From contig NZ_JAHZQZ020000011.1 of NCBI RefSeq assembly GCF_019449275.2, forward strand, positions 248,001 through 312,000: a DNA stretch of 64,000 bases. Direction: 5' to 3'. This DNA is from Microbacterium sp. HD4P20 (GTDB lineage: Bacteria > Actinomycetota > Actinomycetes > Actinomycetales > Microbacteriaceae). Positions 1-8,152 of the stretch are shown in pieces (position 1 is the first letter of the stretch; each line of letters opens with the position of its first letter). The notes under the pieces are model-generated. The model did no database searches, was not told the DNA's origin, and saw only the letters and a list, made by a program, of their open reading frames with translations. Position numbers and translations under genes: made by a program.

Positions 1-105
1 TTTCGCCCTCCGCGAACCCGCTGACGGAATGTCCGCGGCTTGTGGGAAGGTTTCCATCGGCCTCACTTCGCGCGCCCTGCGGCGCCCTCGCTCCGGGAGA
101 AATCC

Positions 106-1839
106 GTGCTGGCAAAGCTCCTCGTCCGCTATCTCAGACCATCCAAGTGGTTGCTCCTGGGCGTGCTGGTCTTTCAGTTCGCATCGGCGCTCGCGATGCT
201 CTTCCTGCCGAGCCTCAACGCCGACATCATCAACAACGGTCTCGTCCAGGGCGACACCGCGTACATCCTGAACACCGGCCTGCTCATGCTCGCCGTGTCG
301 CTCGGCCAGATCGTGGCCGCGATCATCGCCACGTGGTTCGCCGCGCGCGCCGCCATGCGCGCCGGACGCGACCTGCGCGACGACATCTTCGAACGGGTCT
401 CGGGTTTCTCCGAGCGTGAGGTCACCGGGTTCGGAGCGGGGTCGCTGATCACGCGCAACACCAACGACGTGCAGCAGGTGCAGATGCTCGCGATGATGTC
501 GGCCACGTTCCTCGTGTCGGCGCCGCTCCTCGCGATCGGCGGCATCATCCTCGCGGTGACGCAGGGTCCGAGCCTGTCCTGGATCATCGCGGTGGCCGTG
601 CCCGTGCTGCTCATCGTCGCGGGGCTCATCATCGGCCGGATGGTGCCGCTCTTCCGGGCCTTCCAGGTCAAGCTCGACGGGGTGAACCGCGTGATGCGCG
701 AGCAGCTCACCGGCATCCGGGTCATCCGCGCGTTCGTGCGCGAGCCGATCGAGGAGGAGCGCTTCGGCGAGGCCAACACCGAGATCATGGTCGTCGGGCG
801 CAAGGTGGGCTCGCTGTTCGTCGTCCTCTTCCCGGCGGTGATGCTGATCCTCAACGTCACGGTCGTCGGTGTGATCTGGTTCGGCGGCATCCAGGTCGAC
901 GCCGGTGACATCCAGATCGGCACGCTCTTCGCCTTCATGCAGTACGTCATGATCATCCTGTCGGGGGTCATGATGGCGAGCTTCATGACCATGATGATTC
1001 CCCGCGCCGCCGTGTCGGCTGAGCGCATCGGCGAGGTTCTCGACACCCGCTCCAGCCTCGACCGGGCGGCGGACGCGCGGACCGACTTCCCCGAGCCGGG
1101 CACCGTCGAATTCCGTGGTGTGACGTTCACGTACCCCGGCGCCGAGAAGCCGATCCTTTCGGACATCAGCTTCCGCGCCGCCCCCGGCGAGACCGTCGCG
1201 GTCGTGGGGTCGACCGGTGCCGGCAAGACGACGCTGGTCTCGCTCATTCCGCGCCTGTTCGACGTGACCGACGGTGCGGTGCTCGTCGGTGGCGTCGACG
1301 TGCGCGAGGCCGACCTCGACGCGCTGTGGCGCCGGATCGGACTGGTGCCGCAGCGACCCTTCCTGTTCTCGGGCACCGTCGCGTCGAACCTGCGCTTCGG
1401 CCGCGAGGAGGCGACGGATGCCGAGCTGTGGCACGCACTCGAGATCGCCCAGGCGAGCGACTTCGTGGCGCAGATGGAAGGCGGACTCGACGCGCGCATC
1501 GCGCAGGGCGGCACCAACGTCTCGGGTGGCCAGCGCCAGCGACTGGCGATCGCGCGTGCGATCGTGCACAACCCGCGCGTACTCGTCTTCGACGACTCGT
1601 TCTCGGCCCTCGACCTCACCACCGACGCGAGGCTCAGGCAGGCGCTGTGGCGCGAACTGCCGGAGGTGACCAAGATCGTGGTCGCGCAGCGCGTATCGAC
1701 GATCACCGACGCCGACCGAATCGTGGTCCTCGACGACGGCCGCATCGTGGGTCTCGGCACGCACGAACGGCTGCTCGAGACCAGCCAGACCTATCGCGAG
1801 ATCGTCGAATCCCAGCTCGGAGCGGAGGTCGCGCGATGA
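106..1839 (+). CDS. ABC exporter half-transporter, degenerate-NBD subunit
   Basis: Inner-membrane ABC exporter subunit with an N-terminal six-helix transmembrane domain (about residues 15-310) fused to a nucleotide-binding domain (about 330-570). Walker A is GSTGAGKTT (near 367) and the signature is VSGGQ (near 472). The Walker B reads VFDDSFSALD, with Asp where the catalytic Glu normally sits, and the H-loop is AQRVST, with Gln for His. These are the hallmarks of the non-catalytic half of heterodimeric exporters of the TM287/288 or BmrCD type. The GTG at 106 is chosen because GGGAGA lies seven bases upstream; an in-frame TTG at 40 has no such site. Its stop overlaps the next start (ATGA), so the two halves are translationally coupled. 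The substrate is unknown; multidrug or lipid export is the usual role. Bases 1-105 hold only the upstream end, with no complete gene. Confidence 0.93.
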   Translation: MLAKLLVRYLRPSKWLLLGVLVFQFASALAMLFLPSLNADIINNGLVQGDTAYILNTGLLMLAVSLGQIVAAIIATWFAARAAMRAGRDLRDDIFERVSGFSEREVTGFGAGSLITRNTNDVQQVQMLAMMSATFLVSAPLLAIGGIILAVTQGPSLSWIIAVAVPVLLIVAGLIIGRMVPLFRAFQVKLDGVNRVMREQLTGIRVIRAFVREPIEEERFGEANTEIMVVGRKVGSLFVVLFPAVMLILNVTVVGVIWFGGIQVDAGDIQIGTLFAFMQYVMIILSGVMMASFMTMMIPRAAVSAERIGEVLDTRSSLDRAADARTDFPEPGTVEFRGVTFTYPGAEKPILSDISFRAAPGETVAVVGSTGAGKTTLVSLIPRLFDVTDGAVLVGGVDVREADLDALWRRIGLVPQRPFLFSGTVASNLRFGREEATDAELWHALEIAQASDFVAQMEGGLDARIAQGGTNVSGGQRQRLAIARAIVHNPRVLVFDDSFSALDLTTDARLRQALWRELPEVTKIVVAQRVSTITDADRIVVLDDGRIVGLGTHERLLETSQTYREIVESQLGAEVAR

Positions 1840-3965
1840 GCGACGACAAGAAGACCAGCCGTCGCTCGCCGCGCCGCGCGCGCACGGCCGTTGCCGACGT
1901 CGAGGCCGCAGCGGCCGACCTCAGCCCCGAAGAGAAGCTCGAGCTCGAGATGGCCGAGCAGGCCCGCCTCGCGGCCGACGACTGGAGCGGGGGCGTCGCC
2001 CCGGGCAAAGCCGCGAACTTCGGGACCTCGTTCCGCCGGCTGCTCGGGCTGCTCAAGCCGCACGCGTTCGCCCTCATCTTCGTGACGCTGTTGGGATCGA
2101 TCGGCGTGGTGCTCACGGTGGCGGCGCCGAAAGTCCTCGGCGAGGCGACCAACATCCTCTTCGAGGGCGTCGTATCGGCGATGGCTCCGGCGGGAGCGAC
2201 CAAGGAGCAGGTCGTCCAGGGTCTCATCGACAGCGGCCAGCAGGATCTCGCCAACATCGTCTCGGCGATGCAGCGCTTCGAGCCCGGTGCGGGCGTCGAC
2301 TTCCTGGCGCTCAGTCGCGTGCTTCTGATCGTCCTCGCTCTGTACTTCGGCTCGTCGCTGCTGATGTGGATCCAGGGCTACGTCATGAACGTCGTCATGG
2401 TCCGCGTGATGTGGCGCATGCGCGAGCAGGTCGAGGCCAAGGTCCACCGCCTGCCGCTGAGCTACTTCGACCGCGTCCAGCGCGGCGAGCTCATCTCGCG
2501 CGTCACCAACGACATCGACAACATCACGCAGATGATGCAGCAGTCGCTTTCGCAGGCGCTCACAAGCGTGCTCACCGTGATCGGCGTGCTCATCATGATG
2601 CTGTCGATCTCGTGGCAGCTGACCCTCGTCGTGCTGGTGAGCTTCCCGCTGATGGGCGTCCTGTTCGGGGTCATCGGCCCGCGGTCGCAGAAGGCCTTCG
2701 GCATCCAGTGGCGCAAGGTCGGACGCCTGAACGCGCGCGTCGAGGAGTCCTTCTCCGGTCACGCGCTGGTCAAGGTGTACGGCCGCGAGAAGAGCGCACG
2801 CGAGGCGTTCCGCGTCGAGAACGAAGAGCTCTACCAGGCCTCGTTCAAGGCGCAGTTCCTGTCGAACATCATGCAGCCGGCGATGATGTTCATCGGCAAC
2901 CTCACGTACGTCGGCATCGCGGTGTTCGGCGCACTCATGGTGGCCGGCGGCCAGCTGCGGCTCGGCGATGTGCAGGCGTTCATCCAGTACTCGCAGCAGT
3001 TCACCCAGCCGCTCGCGCAGCTGGGTGGCATGGCGGCGGTCGTGCAGTCCGGCACCGCGTCGGCAGAGCGGGTGTTCCAGCTGCTCGACGTCGACGAGGA
3101 GCAACCCGACGCGGTGGACGCGCCCGCGCCGGTCGACGGCGACGGCACGATCGAGTTCCAGGACGTCGCGTTCTCGTACTCGCCCGATCGCCCGCTGATC
3201 CACGACCTCTCGTTCCGGGTGGAGCCGGGTCAGACGGTCGCGATCGTCGGCCCGACGGGCGCCGGCAAGACGACGCTCGTGAATCTCATCATGCGGTTCT
3301 ACGAGCTCGACGGCGGACGCATCCTGCTCAACGGCCAGGACATCGCCACGCTCACCCGCCGTGCCATCCGGGCCAAGACCGGCATGGTTCTGCAGGATCC
3401 CTGGCTGTTCGCGGGATCGATCCGCGAGAACATCCGCTACGGCCGCGCCGATGCCACCGATGACGAGATCCTCGCCGCCGCGCGTGCGACCTATGTCGAC
3501 CGGTTCGTGCACTCCTTGCCCGACGGCTACGACACGCTCCTCGACGAAGACGCGTCGAACATCTCGGCCGGCGAGAAGCAGCTGATCACCATCGCCCGAG
3601 CTTTCGTGGCACAGCCCTCGGTGCTCATCCTCGACGAGGCGACCAGCTCGGTCGACACCCGCACCGAGCTGCTGCTGCAGCACGCCATGGCGGTGCTGCG
3701 CGAGGGGCGCACGTCGTTCGTGATCGCCCACCGACTCTCGACGATCCGCGATGCCGATCTCATCCTCGTGATGGAGAACGGCGGCATCGTCGAGCAGGGC
3801 ACGCACGACGACCTGATCGCCGCCGAAGGGGCGTACTTCCGCCTGTACAACTCGCAGTTCGAGCAGGCGGCGACCGATCCGGACGACGAGGCCCGTGCCG
3901 TCGAGGAGGCGTCAGGACAGCCGGCCGAGAGCGCGACCGAGGACGAGGCCGCGCCGGTCTCCTGA
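1836..3965 (+). CDS. ABC exporter half-transporter, catalytic-NBD subunit
   Basis: Partner of the preceding gene; the start overlaps the previous stop by ATGA. The protein has 709 residues with an extra charged N-terminal extension (about 1-65), six transmembrane helices (about 70-400), an insertion between the first helices, and a nucleotide-binding domain. Walker A is GPTGAGKTT near 471. Walker B is LILDEATSSVD with the catalytic Glu intact, and the H-loop is IAHRLST. Its signature, ISAGEKQ, departs from LSGGQ. That is expected, because this signature completes the degenerate ATP site formed with the Walker motifs of the first subunit. The two genes therefore encode one heterodimer with one hydrolytic and one degenerate site. 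The acidic C-terminal tail (last about 35 residues) is unlikely to be structured. The substrate cannot be told from sequence. Confidence 0.93.
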   Translation: MSDDKKTSRRSPRRARTAVADVEAAAADLSPEEKLELEMAEQARLAADDWSGGVAPGKAANFGTSFRRLLGLLKPHAFALIFVTLLGSIGVVLTVAAPKVLGEATNILFEGVVSAMAPAGATKEQVVQGLIDSGQQDLANIVSAMQRFEPGAGVDFLALSRVLLIVLALYFGSSLLMWIQGYVMNVVMVRVMWRMREQVEAKVHRLPLSYFDRVQRGELISRVTNDIDNITQMMQQSLSQALTSVLTVIGVLIMMLSISWQLTLVVLVSFPLMGVLFGVIGPRSQKAFGIQWRKVGRLNARVEESFSGHALVKVYGREKSAREAFRVENEELYQASFKAQFLSNIMQPAMMFIGNLTYVGIAVFGALMVAGGQLRLGDVQAFIQYSQQFTQPLAQLGGMAAVVQSGTASAERVFQLLDVDEEQPDAVDAPAPVDGDGTIEFQDVAFSYSPDRPLIHDLSFRVEPGQTVAIVGPTGAGKTTLVNLIMRFYELDGGRILLNGQDIATLTRRAIRAKTGMVLQDPWLFAGSIRENIRYGRADATDDEILAAARATYVDRFVHSLPDGYDTLLDEDASNISAGEKQLITIARAFVAQPSVLILDEATSSVDTRTELLLQHAMAVLREGRTSFVIAHRLSTIRDADLILVMENGGIVEQGTHDDLIAAEGAYFRLYNSQFEQAATDPDDEARAVEEASGQPAESATEDEAAPVS

Positions 3966-3990
3966 CGATCCGCCACGTGTCCACCCCGGC

Positions 3991-4013
3991 CCGGTGAGCC
4001 ACCGGCTCGCCGG
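3991..4013. terminator. Hairpin between convergent genes
   Basis: A 10-bp stem (CCGGTGAGCC with GGCTCGCCGG, one T-G wobble) closes a three-base loop, 25 bases after the exporter stop and before the convergent LysR gene end. There is no T-run, as is common in high-GC actinobacteria. Confidence 0.5.
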
Positions 4014-4068
4014 CCCGCGTGGGTCGGGCGCCGCGGCTCGATCTCGCGGGTGGTCCGTGCAGGGGCCG

Positions 4069-4986
4069 TCAGGCGAGCGCGGGGTCGGCCACCGGCTCGG
4101 CATCGCGAGCCTCCCGTTCGAGAGCGAGGATGTCGAGCAGACGACCGGCGGACGGATCCGCCGCCGGGGCGACGATCGCCGACACCACCCACTGCGGCGT
4201 CGAGTCCTGGGGCAGCGACACTCTGATCAGACCCTCGGCGTGCGACTTGGACGCGACATGCTCGGGAACCAGTGCGATTCCCAGACCACGGTGAACCAGG
4301 TCCAGCAGCGTGTGCACGTCGTCGACCGTGCAGCGCACCCTGCGGCGCACGCCGTGCGCGGCGAACGCCGCATCGTTGAGCGACCGCACGCCCCACGCCG
4401 GGCGGAAATCGACGAACTCGCGGTCCTTGAGGGCGGACCAAGCGATGCGCCCCGATCCGGCGAGCGGGTCGTCCGGCGGTGTCAGCAGCACGAGCGGGCG
4501 TCGGCCCAGTTCCGTCGTTCGCACCGTCGAGACGTGCTCGGTCGTGGCGACGAAAGCCACATCCAGCTCGCCACCGCGCACCTGCGCGGTGAGCTCGTGC
4601 GAGCCCGCCTGCGTGAAATGGATGTCGACGAGCGGATGCCGGCGGTGGAAGCGCTCGAGCAGCGGCGGGACGTCGACGAAGCCGAGGCACTGCTCGGCGC
4701 CGACGCGCAGGCTCCCCGACAGCTGATGCGTCGCCCGGACCACGGCATCCCGACCCGCAGCCGACTGTGCGAGCATGCCCCTCGCGTGGGGAAGCAGCGC
4801 CAATCCCGCATCGGTCGGCACGACGCGACGGGTCGTGCGCGAGAACAGGCTCGTGCCGAGCTCTTCTTCGAGACCGCGGATCGCGGCCGACAGCCCGGAT
4901 TGCGACACGCCGCACACCGACGCGGCGCGCGTGAACTGCTGCTCGTCGGCGAGGGCGACGAAGTACTCCATCTGGCGCAGGTCCAT
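4069..4986 (-). CDS. LysR-family transcriptional regulator
   Basis: 305 residues, the normal LysR length. The N-terminal winged helix-turn-helix covers residues 1-60 (MDLRQMEYFVALADE, then the recognition segment around SQSGLSAAIRGLEEELG). An effector-binding domain covers about 90-295. It is transcribed divergently from the aldo/keto reductase 105 bases away, the usual arrangement for a LysR protein controlling its neighbour and itself. There is no Shine-Dalgarno: a TACTGT hexamer sits exactly six bases before the ATG, which suggests leaderless transcription. The inducer is unknown. Confidence 0.92.
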   Translation of the reverse strand: MDLRQMEYFVALADEQQFTRAASVCGVSQSGLSAAIRGLEEELGTSLFSRTTRRVVPTDAGLALLPHARGMLAQSAAGRDAVVRATHQLSGSLRVGAEQCLGFVDVPPLLERFHRRHPLVDIHFTQAGSHELTAQVRGGELDVAFVATTEHVSTVRTTELGRRPLVLLTPPDDPLAGSGRIAWSALKDREFVDFRPAWGVRSLNDAAFAAHGVRRRVRCTVDDVHTLLDLVHRGLGIALVPEHVASKSHAEGLIRVSLPQDSTPQWVVSAIVAPAADPSAGRLLDILALEREARDAEPVADPALA

Positions 4987-4992
4987 TCATAC

Positions 4993-4998
4993 ACAGTA
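4993..4998 (-). promoter_or_regulatory. Leaderless -10 box of the LysR gene
   Basis: TACTGT (minus strand) is followed by six bases and then ATG. The 11-base stretch ATACACAGTAC (4989-4999) recurs identically at the start of the 85-residue gene at 46484. Confidence 0.55.
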
Positions 4999-5024
4999 CT
5001 TCTGAATCACATCGTTCGCAGTTG

Positions 5025-5055
5025 TTGGACTTCTGTCGGCTCGGGTGCCTAGGGT
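5025..5055 (+). promoter_or_regulatory. Candidate promoter of the aldo/keto reductase
   Basis: TTGGAC (5025-5030), a 19-base spacer and TAGGGT (5050-5055), about 30 bases before the RBS and ATG. The spacer is longer than the usual 17, which would fit an activator-dependent promoter. Confidence 0.4.
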
Positions 5056-5091
5056 GAGAGGTCTCACTCTTCCCGGAAGGAACGACTCTCC

Positions 5092-6105
5092 ATGGTCGAA
5101 TATCGGTACCTCGGCAACAGCGGACTCAAGGTCTCGGAGATCACATACGGCAACTGGGTGACCCACGGCTCGCAGGTCGAGAACGACGCGGCCGTCAAGA
5201 CGGTCCACCGCGCCCTGGACCTCGGCATCACCAGCTTCGACACCGCCGACACGTACGCCAACACGGCCGCCGAGTCGGTGCTGGGCGAGGCGCTCAAGGG
5301 GCAGCGTCGCGAGTCGCTCGAGATCTTCACGAAGGTGTACTGGCCGACCGGCCCGAAGGGCCCGAACGACACCGGCCTGAGCCGCAAGCACATCTTCGAA
5401 TCGATCAACGGTTCGCTGCGGCGACTGGGCACCGACTACGTCGAGCTCTACCAGGCGCACCGCTACGACTACGAGACGCCGCTGGAGGAGACGATGCAGG
5501 CGTTCGCCGACGTCGTGCGCCAGGGCAAGGCCCTCTACATCGGCGTGTCGGAATGGACCGCCGAGCAGCTGCGCGAGGGCCACGCGCTCGCGAAGAGCTA
5601 CGGCATCCAGCTCATCTCGAACCAGCCGCAGTACTCCGCCCTGTGGCGCGTGATCGAGGGCAAGGTCGTTCCGACGTCGGAAGAGCTGGGCATCTCGCAG
5701 ATCGTCTGGTCGCCCATGGCGCAGGGTGTGCTCACCGGCAAATACGTGCCCGGCCAGCCCGCGCCCGCCGGGTCGCGCGCGACCGACGAGAAGAGCGGCG
5801 CCAACTTCATCTCGCGTTTCCTGCGCGATGAGGTGCTCGAGGCGGTCCAGAAGCTCAATCCCGTCGCCGAGCAGGCCGGCCTCTCGATGGCGCAGCTGGC
5901 CATCGCGTGGGTGCTGCAGAACAAGAACGTCGCCGCGGCGCTGGTCGGGGCATCCCGGCCCGAACAGCTCGACGACACCGTCAAGGCGTCCGGCGTGCGC
6001 CTGGATGCCGACACGATGGCGGCCATCGAGGCGGCGCTCGCGCCCGTCGCGGTGACCGACCCGGAGGAGACCTACTCGGTGTCACCCAAGTCGCGCCCGG
6101 CCTGA
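5092..6105 (+). CDS. Aldo/keto reductase (Kv-beta-like)
   Basis: 337-residue NADPH-dependent oxidoreductase with the AKR (beta/alpha)8 fold. The catalytic tetrad is visible as Asp50 and Tyr55 (FDTADTYAN), Lys81 (FTKVYW) and His123 (YQAHRYD). The cofactor-binding end is seen in GASRPEQLDD. Overall spacing matches the AKR6/YghZ group related to potassium-channel beta subunits. These reduce aldehydes such as methylglyoxal in other bacteria, but the substrate here is unknown. An RBS (GGAAGGA) precedes the ATG. It is divergent from the LysR gene, which probably controls it, and the NUDIX gene follows after six bases. Confidence 0.92.
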   Translation: MVEYRYLGNSGLKVSEITYGNWVTHGSQVENDAAVKTVHRALDLGITSFDTADTYANTAAESVLGEALKGQRRESLEIFTKVYWPTGPKGPNDTGLSRKHIFESINGSLRRLGTDYVELYQAHRYDYETPLEETMQAFADVVRQGKALYIGVSEWTAEQLREGHALAKSYGIQLISNQPQYSALWRVIEGKVVPTSEELGISQIVWSPMAQGVLTGKYVPGQPAPAGSRATDEKSGANFISRFLRDEVLEAVQKLNPVAEQAGLSMAQLAIAWVLQNKNVAAALVGASRPEQLDDTVKASGVRLDADTMAAIEAALAPVAVTDPEETYSVSPKSRPA

Positions 6106-6111
6106 CCCGCC

Positions 6112-6588
6112 ATGCCTACGACCAGCGCCGGCATCCTGCTCTACCGCCTCGATCCAGAGCCCCGCGTGCTCATCGCGCACATGGGTGGGCCGTATTGGGC
6201 GAGCAAGGATGCCGGCGCCTGGTCGATCCCCAAGGGCGAGTTCGCCGAGGGCGACGAGCCGGCGCTGGATGCGGCGCGTCGAGAGTTCCGTGAAGAGCTC
6301 GGGATCGATGCGCCCGACGGACCGTTTGCCGAGCTCGGCACCTTCGCGTACTCGTCGGGCAAACGCCTCACCGTCTTCGTCGCGGACGGGGAGGGGCTGT
6401 CGCTCGACGACCTGGAGTTCGGCGAGTTCGAACTGGAGTGGCCGCCGCGGTCGGGACGGACCGCGTCGTTCCCAGAGATCGACCGAGTCGAATGGATGCC
6501 GCTGCCCGAGGCGCGCGAGAAGCTCGTGAAGGGTCAGCGCCCGGCGATCGACGCGCTCGACGAGCAGCTGGCGAGGGCCGGCGACTGA
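6112..6588 (+). CDS. NUDIX hydrolase
   Basis: 158-residue NUDIX protein that probably cleaves nucleoside diphosphate-linked substrates. The Nudix box reads GEFAEG...ARREFREELGI (residues about 43-66) and is one residue longer than the GX5EX7REUXEEXGU pattern in its first loop. The preceding segment AHMGGPYWASKDAGAWSIPK resembles a group of predicted NTP pyrophosphohydrolases (COG4119-like). It starts six bases after the aldo/keto reductase stop with no obvious RBS, so translation is probably coupled to that gene. Confidence 0.85.
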   Translation: MPTTSAGILLYRLDPEPRVLIAHMGGPYWASKDAGAWSIPKGEFAEGDEPALDAARREFREELGIDAPDGPFAELGTFAYSSGKRLTVFVADGEGLSLDDLEFGEFELEWPPRSGRTASFPEIDRVEWMPLPEAREKLVKGQRPAIDALDEQLARAGD

Positions 6589-6662
6589 TGCACTGACCTC
6601 TTGCGGGGCATGAGCGACCGGGCCAGACTGGCCGCGGCTGGCTCCCGCGAAAGGACACTTCG

Positions 6663-7025
6663 ATGGCTCACGGCGACATCACGCACATCGACATCCCGGT
6701 CACGGACCTCGAGAAGGCGAAGGCCTTCTACTCGAGGTTGTTCGGCTGGGACATCGCAGAGGCGCCCGGCTTCGAGGGCTACCCGATGTGGCGCGCGCCC
6801 AATCAGATCTCGGGCGGTGGGCTAGCCCCGAGAGAGGACGGGTTCACGCAGCCCCGCTCGTATGTCGAGGTCGATTCGATCGACGACACCGTCTCGGCCG
6901 CCCGTGATGCCGGTGCGACCGTGCTGATGGAGAAGAGCGAGATCTCACCGACGAGCTGGTGGGCCATCATCGCCGACCCCGACGGCAACGTCATCGGCCT
7001 GTACGAAGGAACCACCGAGGCCTGA
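6663..7025 (+). CDS. VOC family protein (glyoxalase-like)
   Basis: 120 residues with the betaalphabetabetabeta repeats of the vicinal-oxygen-chelate fold. The first module begins HIDIPVTDLEKAKAFYSRLFGW and the C-terminal module ends IIADPDGNVIGLYEG, with the metal-ligand-like Glu near the end. Members include glyoxalases and antibiotic-binding proteins, and a substrate cannot be assigned. AAGGA precedes the ATG at a good distance. It follows the NUDIX gene by 74 bases and converges on the RNase H gene. Confidence 0.85.
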   Translation: MAHGDITHIDIPVTDLEKAKAFYSRLFGWDIAEAPGFEGYPMWRAPNQISGGGLAPREDGFTQPRSYVEVDSIDDTVSAARDAGATVLMEKSEISPTSWWAIIADPDGNVIGLYEGTTEA

Positions 7026-7086
7026 CCAGCCCGGGGCGGCGACGCGTCGAGGCTGCTCTGATTCGCAGCTGGCTCCCTGCATCACA

Positions 7087-7109
7087 GCGCCGCGAGATCT
7101 GAGCGGCGC
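7087..7109. terminator. Hairpin between convergent VOC and RNase H genes
   Basis: A perfect 7-bp stem (GCGCCGC / GCGGCGC) with a nine-base loop lies in the 113-base gap between convergent gene ends. Confidence 0.45.
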
Positions 7110-7138
7110 CCGTTGTCGACGCGGTCGTCCTGCCGGTG

Positions 7139-7669
7139 TCAGCGCCCGTTCTTCGGACGCTCCGAGACGTCGATCTTCTCGTGCGCGCCGAGAGACGACC
7201 ATGCACTCGCGACGCCCTTCGCCGCGTGCTCTGACGCCCGCACCGCGCGTTCGTCGGCCCACGCGTTCAGAACGTGGCCGGAGTGGCCGCGCACGTGCTC
7301 GAGCACGACGTCGGGAAGCCCGGCCGCCCGCCGCGCGTCGCGGGCGACGATGAGCTGCTCGAGAAGGTCGATGTTCTTGGTGGGCGCACCCGTCGAGGTC
7401 TTCCAGCCGCGCCGTCGGTGGCCGTCCATCCACTTCTCGTAGGTGTCGATGGCGTACTTCGAGTCCGCCTGCACGACGAGGTGGGCCACATCGGCGTGGT
7501 CTTCAATGGCCTTCAGCAGTCCCATGAGCTCGCCGATGTTGTTCGTGCCGACGGGAATCGAGCCGGCGGCCCAGTGGCCGTCCTCGCCGACCCAGGCCCA
7601 CCCCGCCGGTCCGGGATTGCCTTTGCAGGCGCCATCGGTGGCCACGGTGTAGGGCGAGTCGTCGGTCAC
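7139..7669 (-). CDS. rnhA: Ribonuclease HI
   Basis: Removes RNA from RNA-DNA hybrids in the cytoplasm. The acidic active-site residues are visible: Asp12 (ATDGACKGNPG), Glu47 (TNNIGELMGL), Asp69 (VQADSKYAI) and the later Asp in NAWADERA. At 176 residues it is slightly longer than E. coli RNase HI, with a short C-terminal extension that ends in basic residues. Translation starts at a GTG preceded by TAGCCT exactly six bases away, so the message is probably leaderless. That box overlaps the 3' end of the upstream regulator gene. Confidence 0.92.
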   Translation of the reverse strand: MTDDSPYTVATDGACKGNPGPAGWAWVGEDGHWAAGSIPVGTNNIGELMGLLKAIEDHADVAHLVVQADSKYAIDTYEKWMDGHRRRGWKTSTGAPTKNIDLLEQLIVARDARRAAGLPDVVLEHVRGHSGHVLNAWADERAVRASEHAAKGVASAWSSLGAHEKIDVSERPKNGR

Positions 7670-7675
7670 CTGAAG

Positions 7676-7681
7676 AGGCTA
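7676..7681 (-). promoter_or_regulatory. Leaderless -10 box of RNase H
   Basis: TAGCCT on the minus strand, six bases before the GTG start. It overlaps the stop codon region of the GbsR/MarR gene, so RNase H can be expressed independently of that operon. Confidence 0.5.
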
Positions 7682-8143
7682 CCCGCGCTGCGTCCGCCAT
7701 TCGTCCACGAGTCCCGGCATCCGTTCGGTGAGGTAGCGCAGGAAGTCGGCGACTTCGCGCGCTCGCGCGACCGACAGAGGGGCGTCCGTGTTCTCCTCGG
7801 CGATGCGATCCATCTGTGTCGCCAGCGCGGCATAGAGCGGCGCGTTGGAGGTGACCATGCCGGCCCACGCGTCGTCGACGAGGTCATAGCGGTCGCGCCG
7901 GTCTCCGGGCCGCGAAAGCCGCTGGATGAGGCGCATCGAGATGAGATAACGCACGGCACCCGAGACGGCCGCGGCCGAGACCCCGAGACGCTCGGCCAGC
8001 TCGGCCGCCGTGTAGCCCTCGTCCGGCGAGCCGACCAGAGCCATCATGACGCGCGCCGGCATGCGCGCCATGCCGGCGGCCGCGAGCATCGCGGCAGCCT
8101 GCTCGGCTGCTTCGACGCCCGGATGATCCACCTCGCCCCCCAT
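7679..8143 (-). CDS. GbsR/MarR-type regulator of the ABC-2 exporter
   Basis: 154-residue winged-helix regulator. The DNA-binding region is about residues 40-95 (YTAAELAERLGVSAAAVSGAVRYL, then a basic wing SRPGDRRDRYDL). The C-terminal helices typically form the dimer interface in GbsR-like MarR proteins. It is the third gene of a three-gene operon, nine bases after the permease stop, so it very probably represses its own exporter operon. The palindrome at 10766-10775 is a candidate operator. Confidence 0.85.
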   Translation of the reverse strand: MGGEVDHPGVEAAEQAAAMLAAAGMARMPARVMMALVGSPDEGYTAAELAERLGVSAAAVSGAVRYLISMRLIQRLSRPGDRRDRYDLVDDAWAGMVTSNAPLYAALATQMDRIAEENTDAPLSVARAREVADFLRYLTERMPGLVDEWRTQRG

Positions 8144-8152
8144 CCCTCGAAT

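Noticed and set aside
4985..5007. ATTCA-N13-TGAAT inverted repeat as the LysR binding site
   Set aside because: One arm overlaps the lysR start codon and the spacing does not match the usual T-N11-A LysR box, so it is not reported as an operator.
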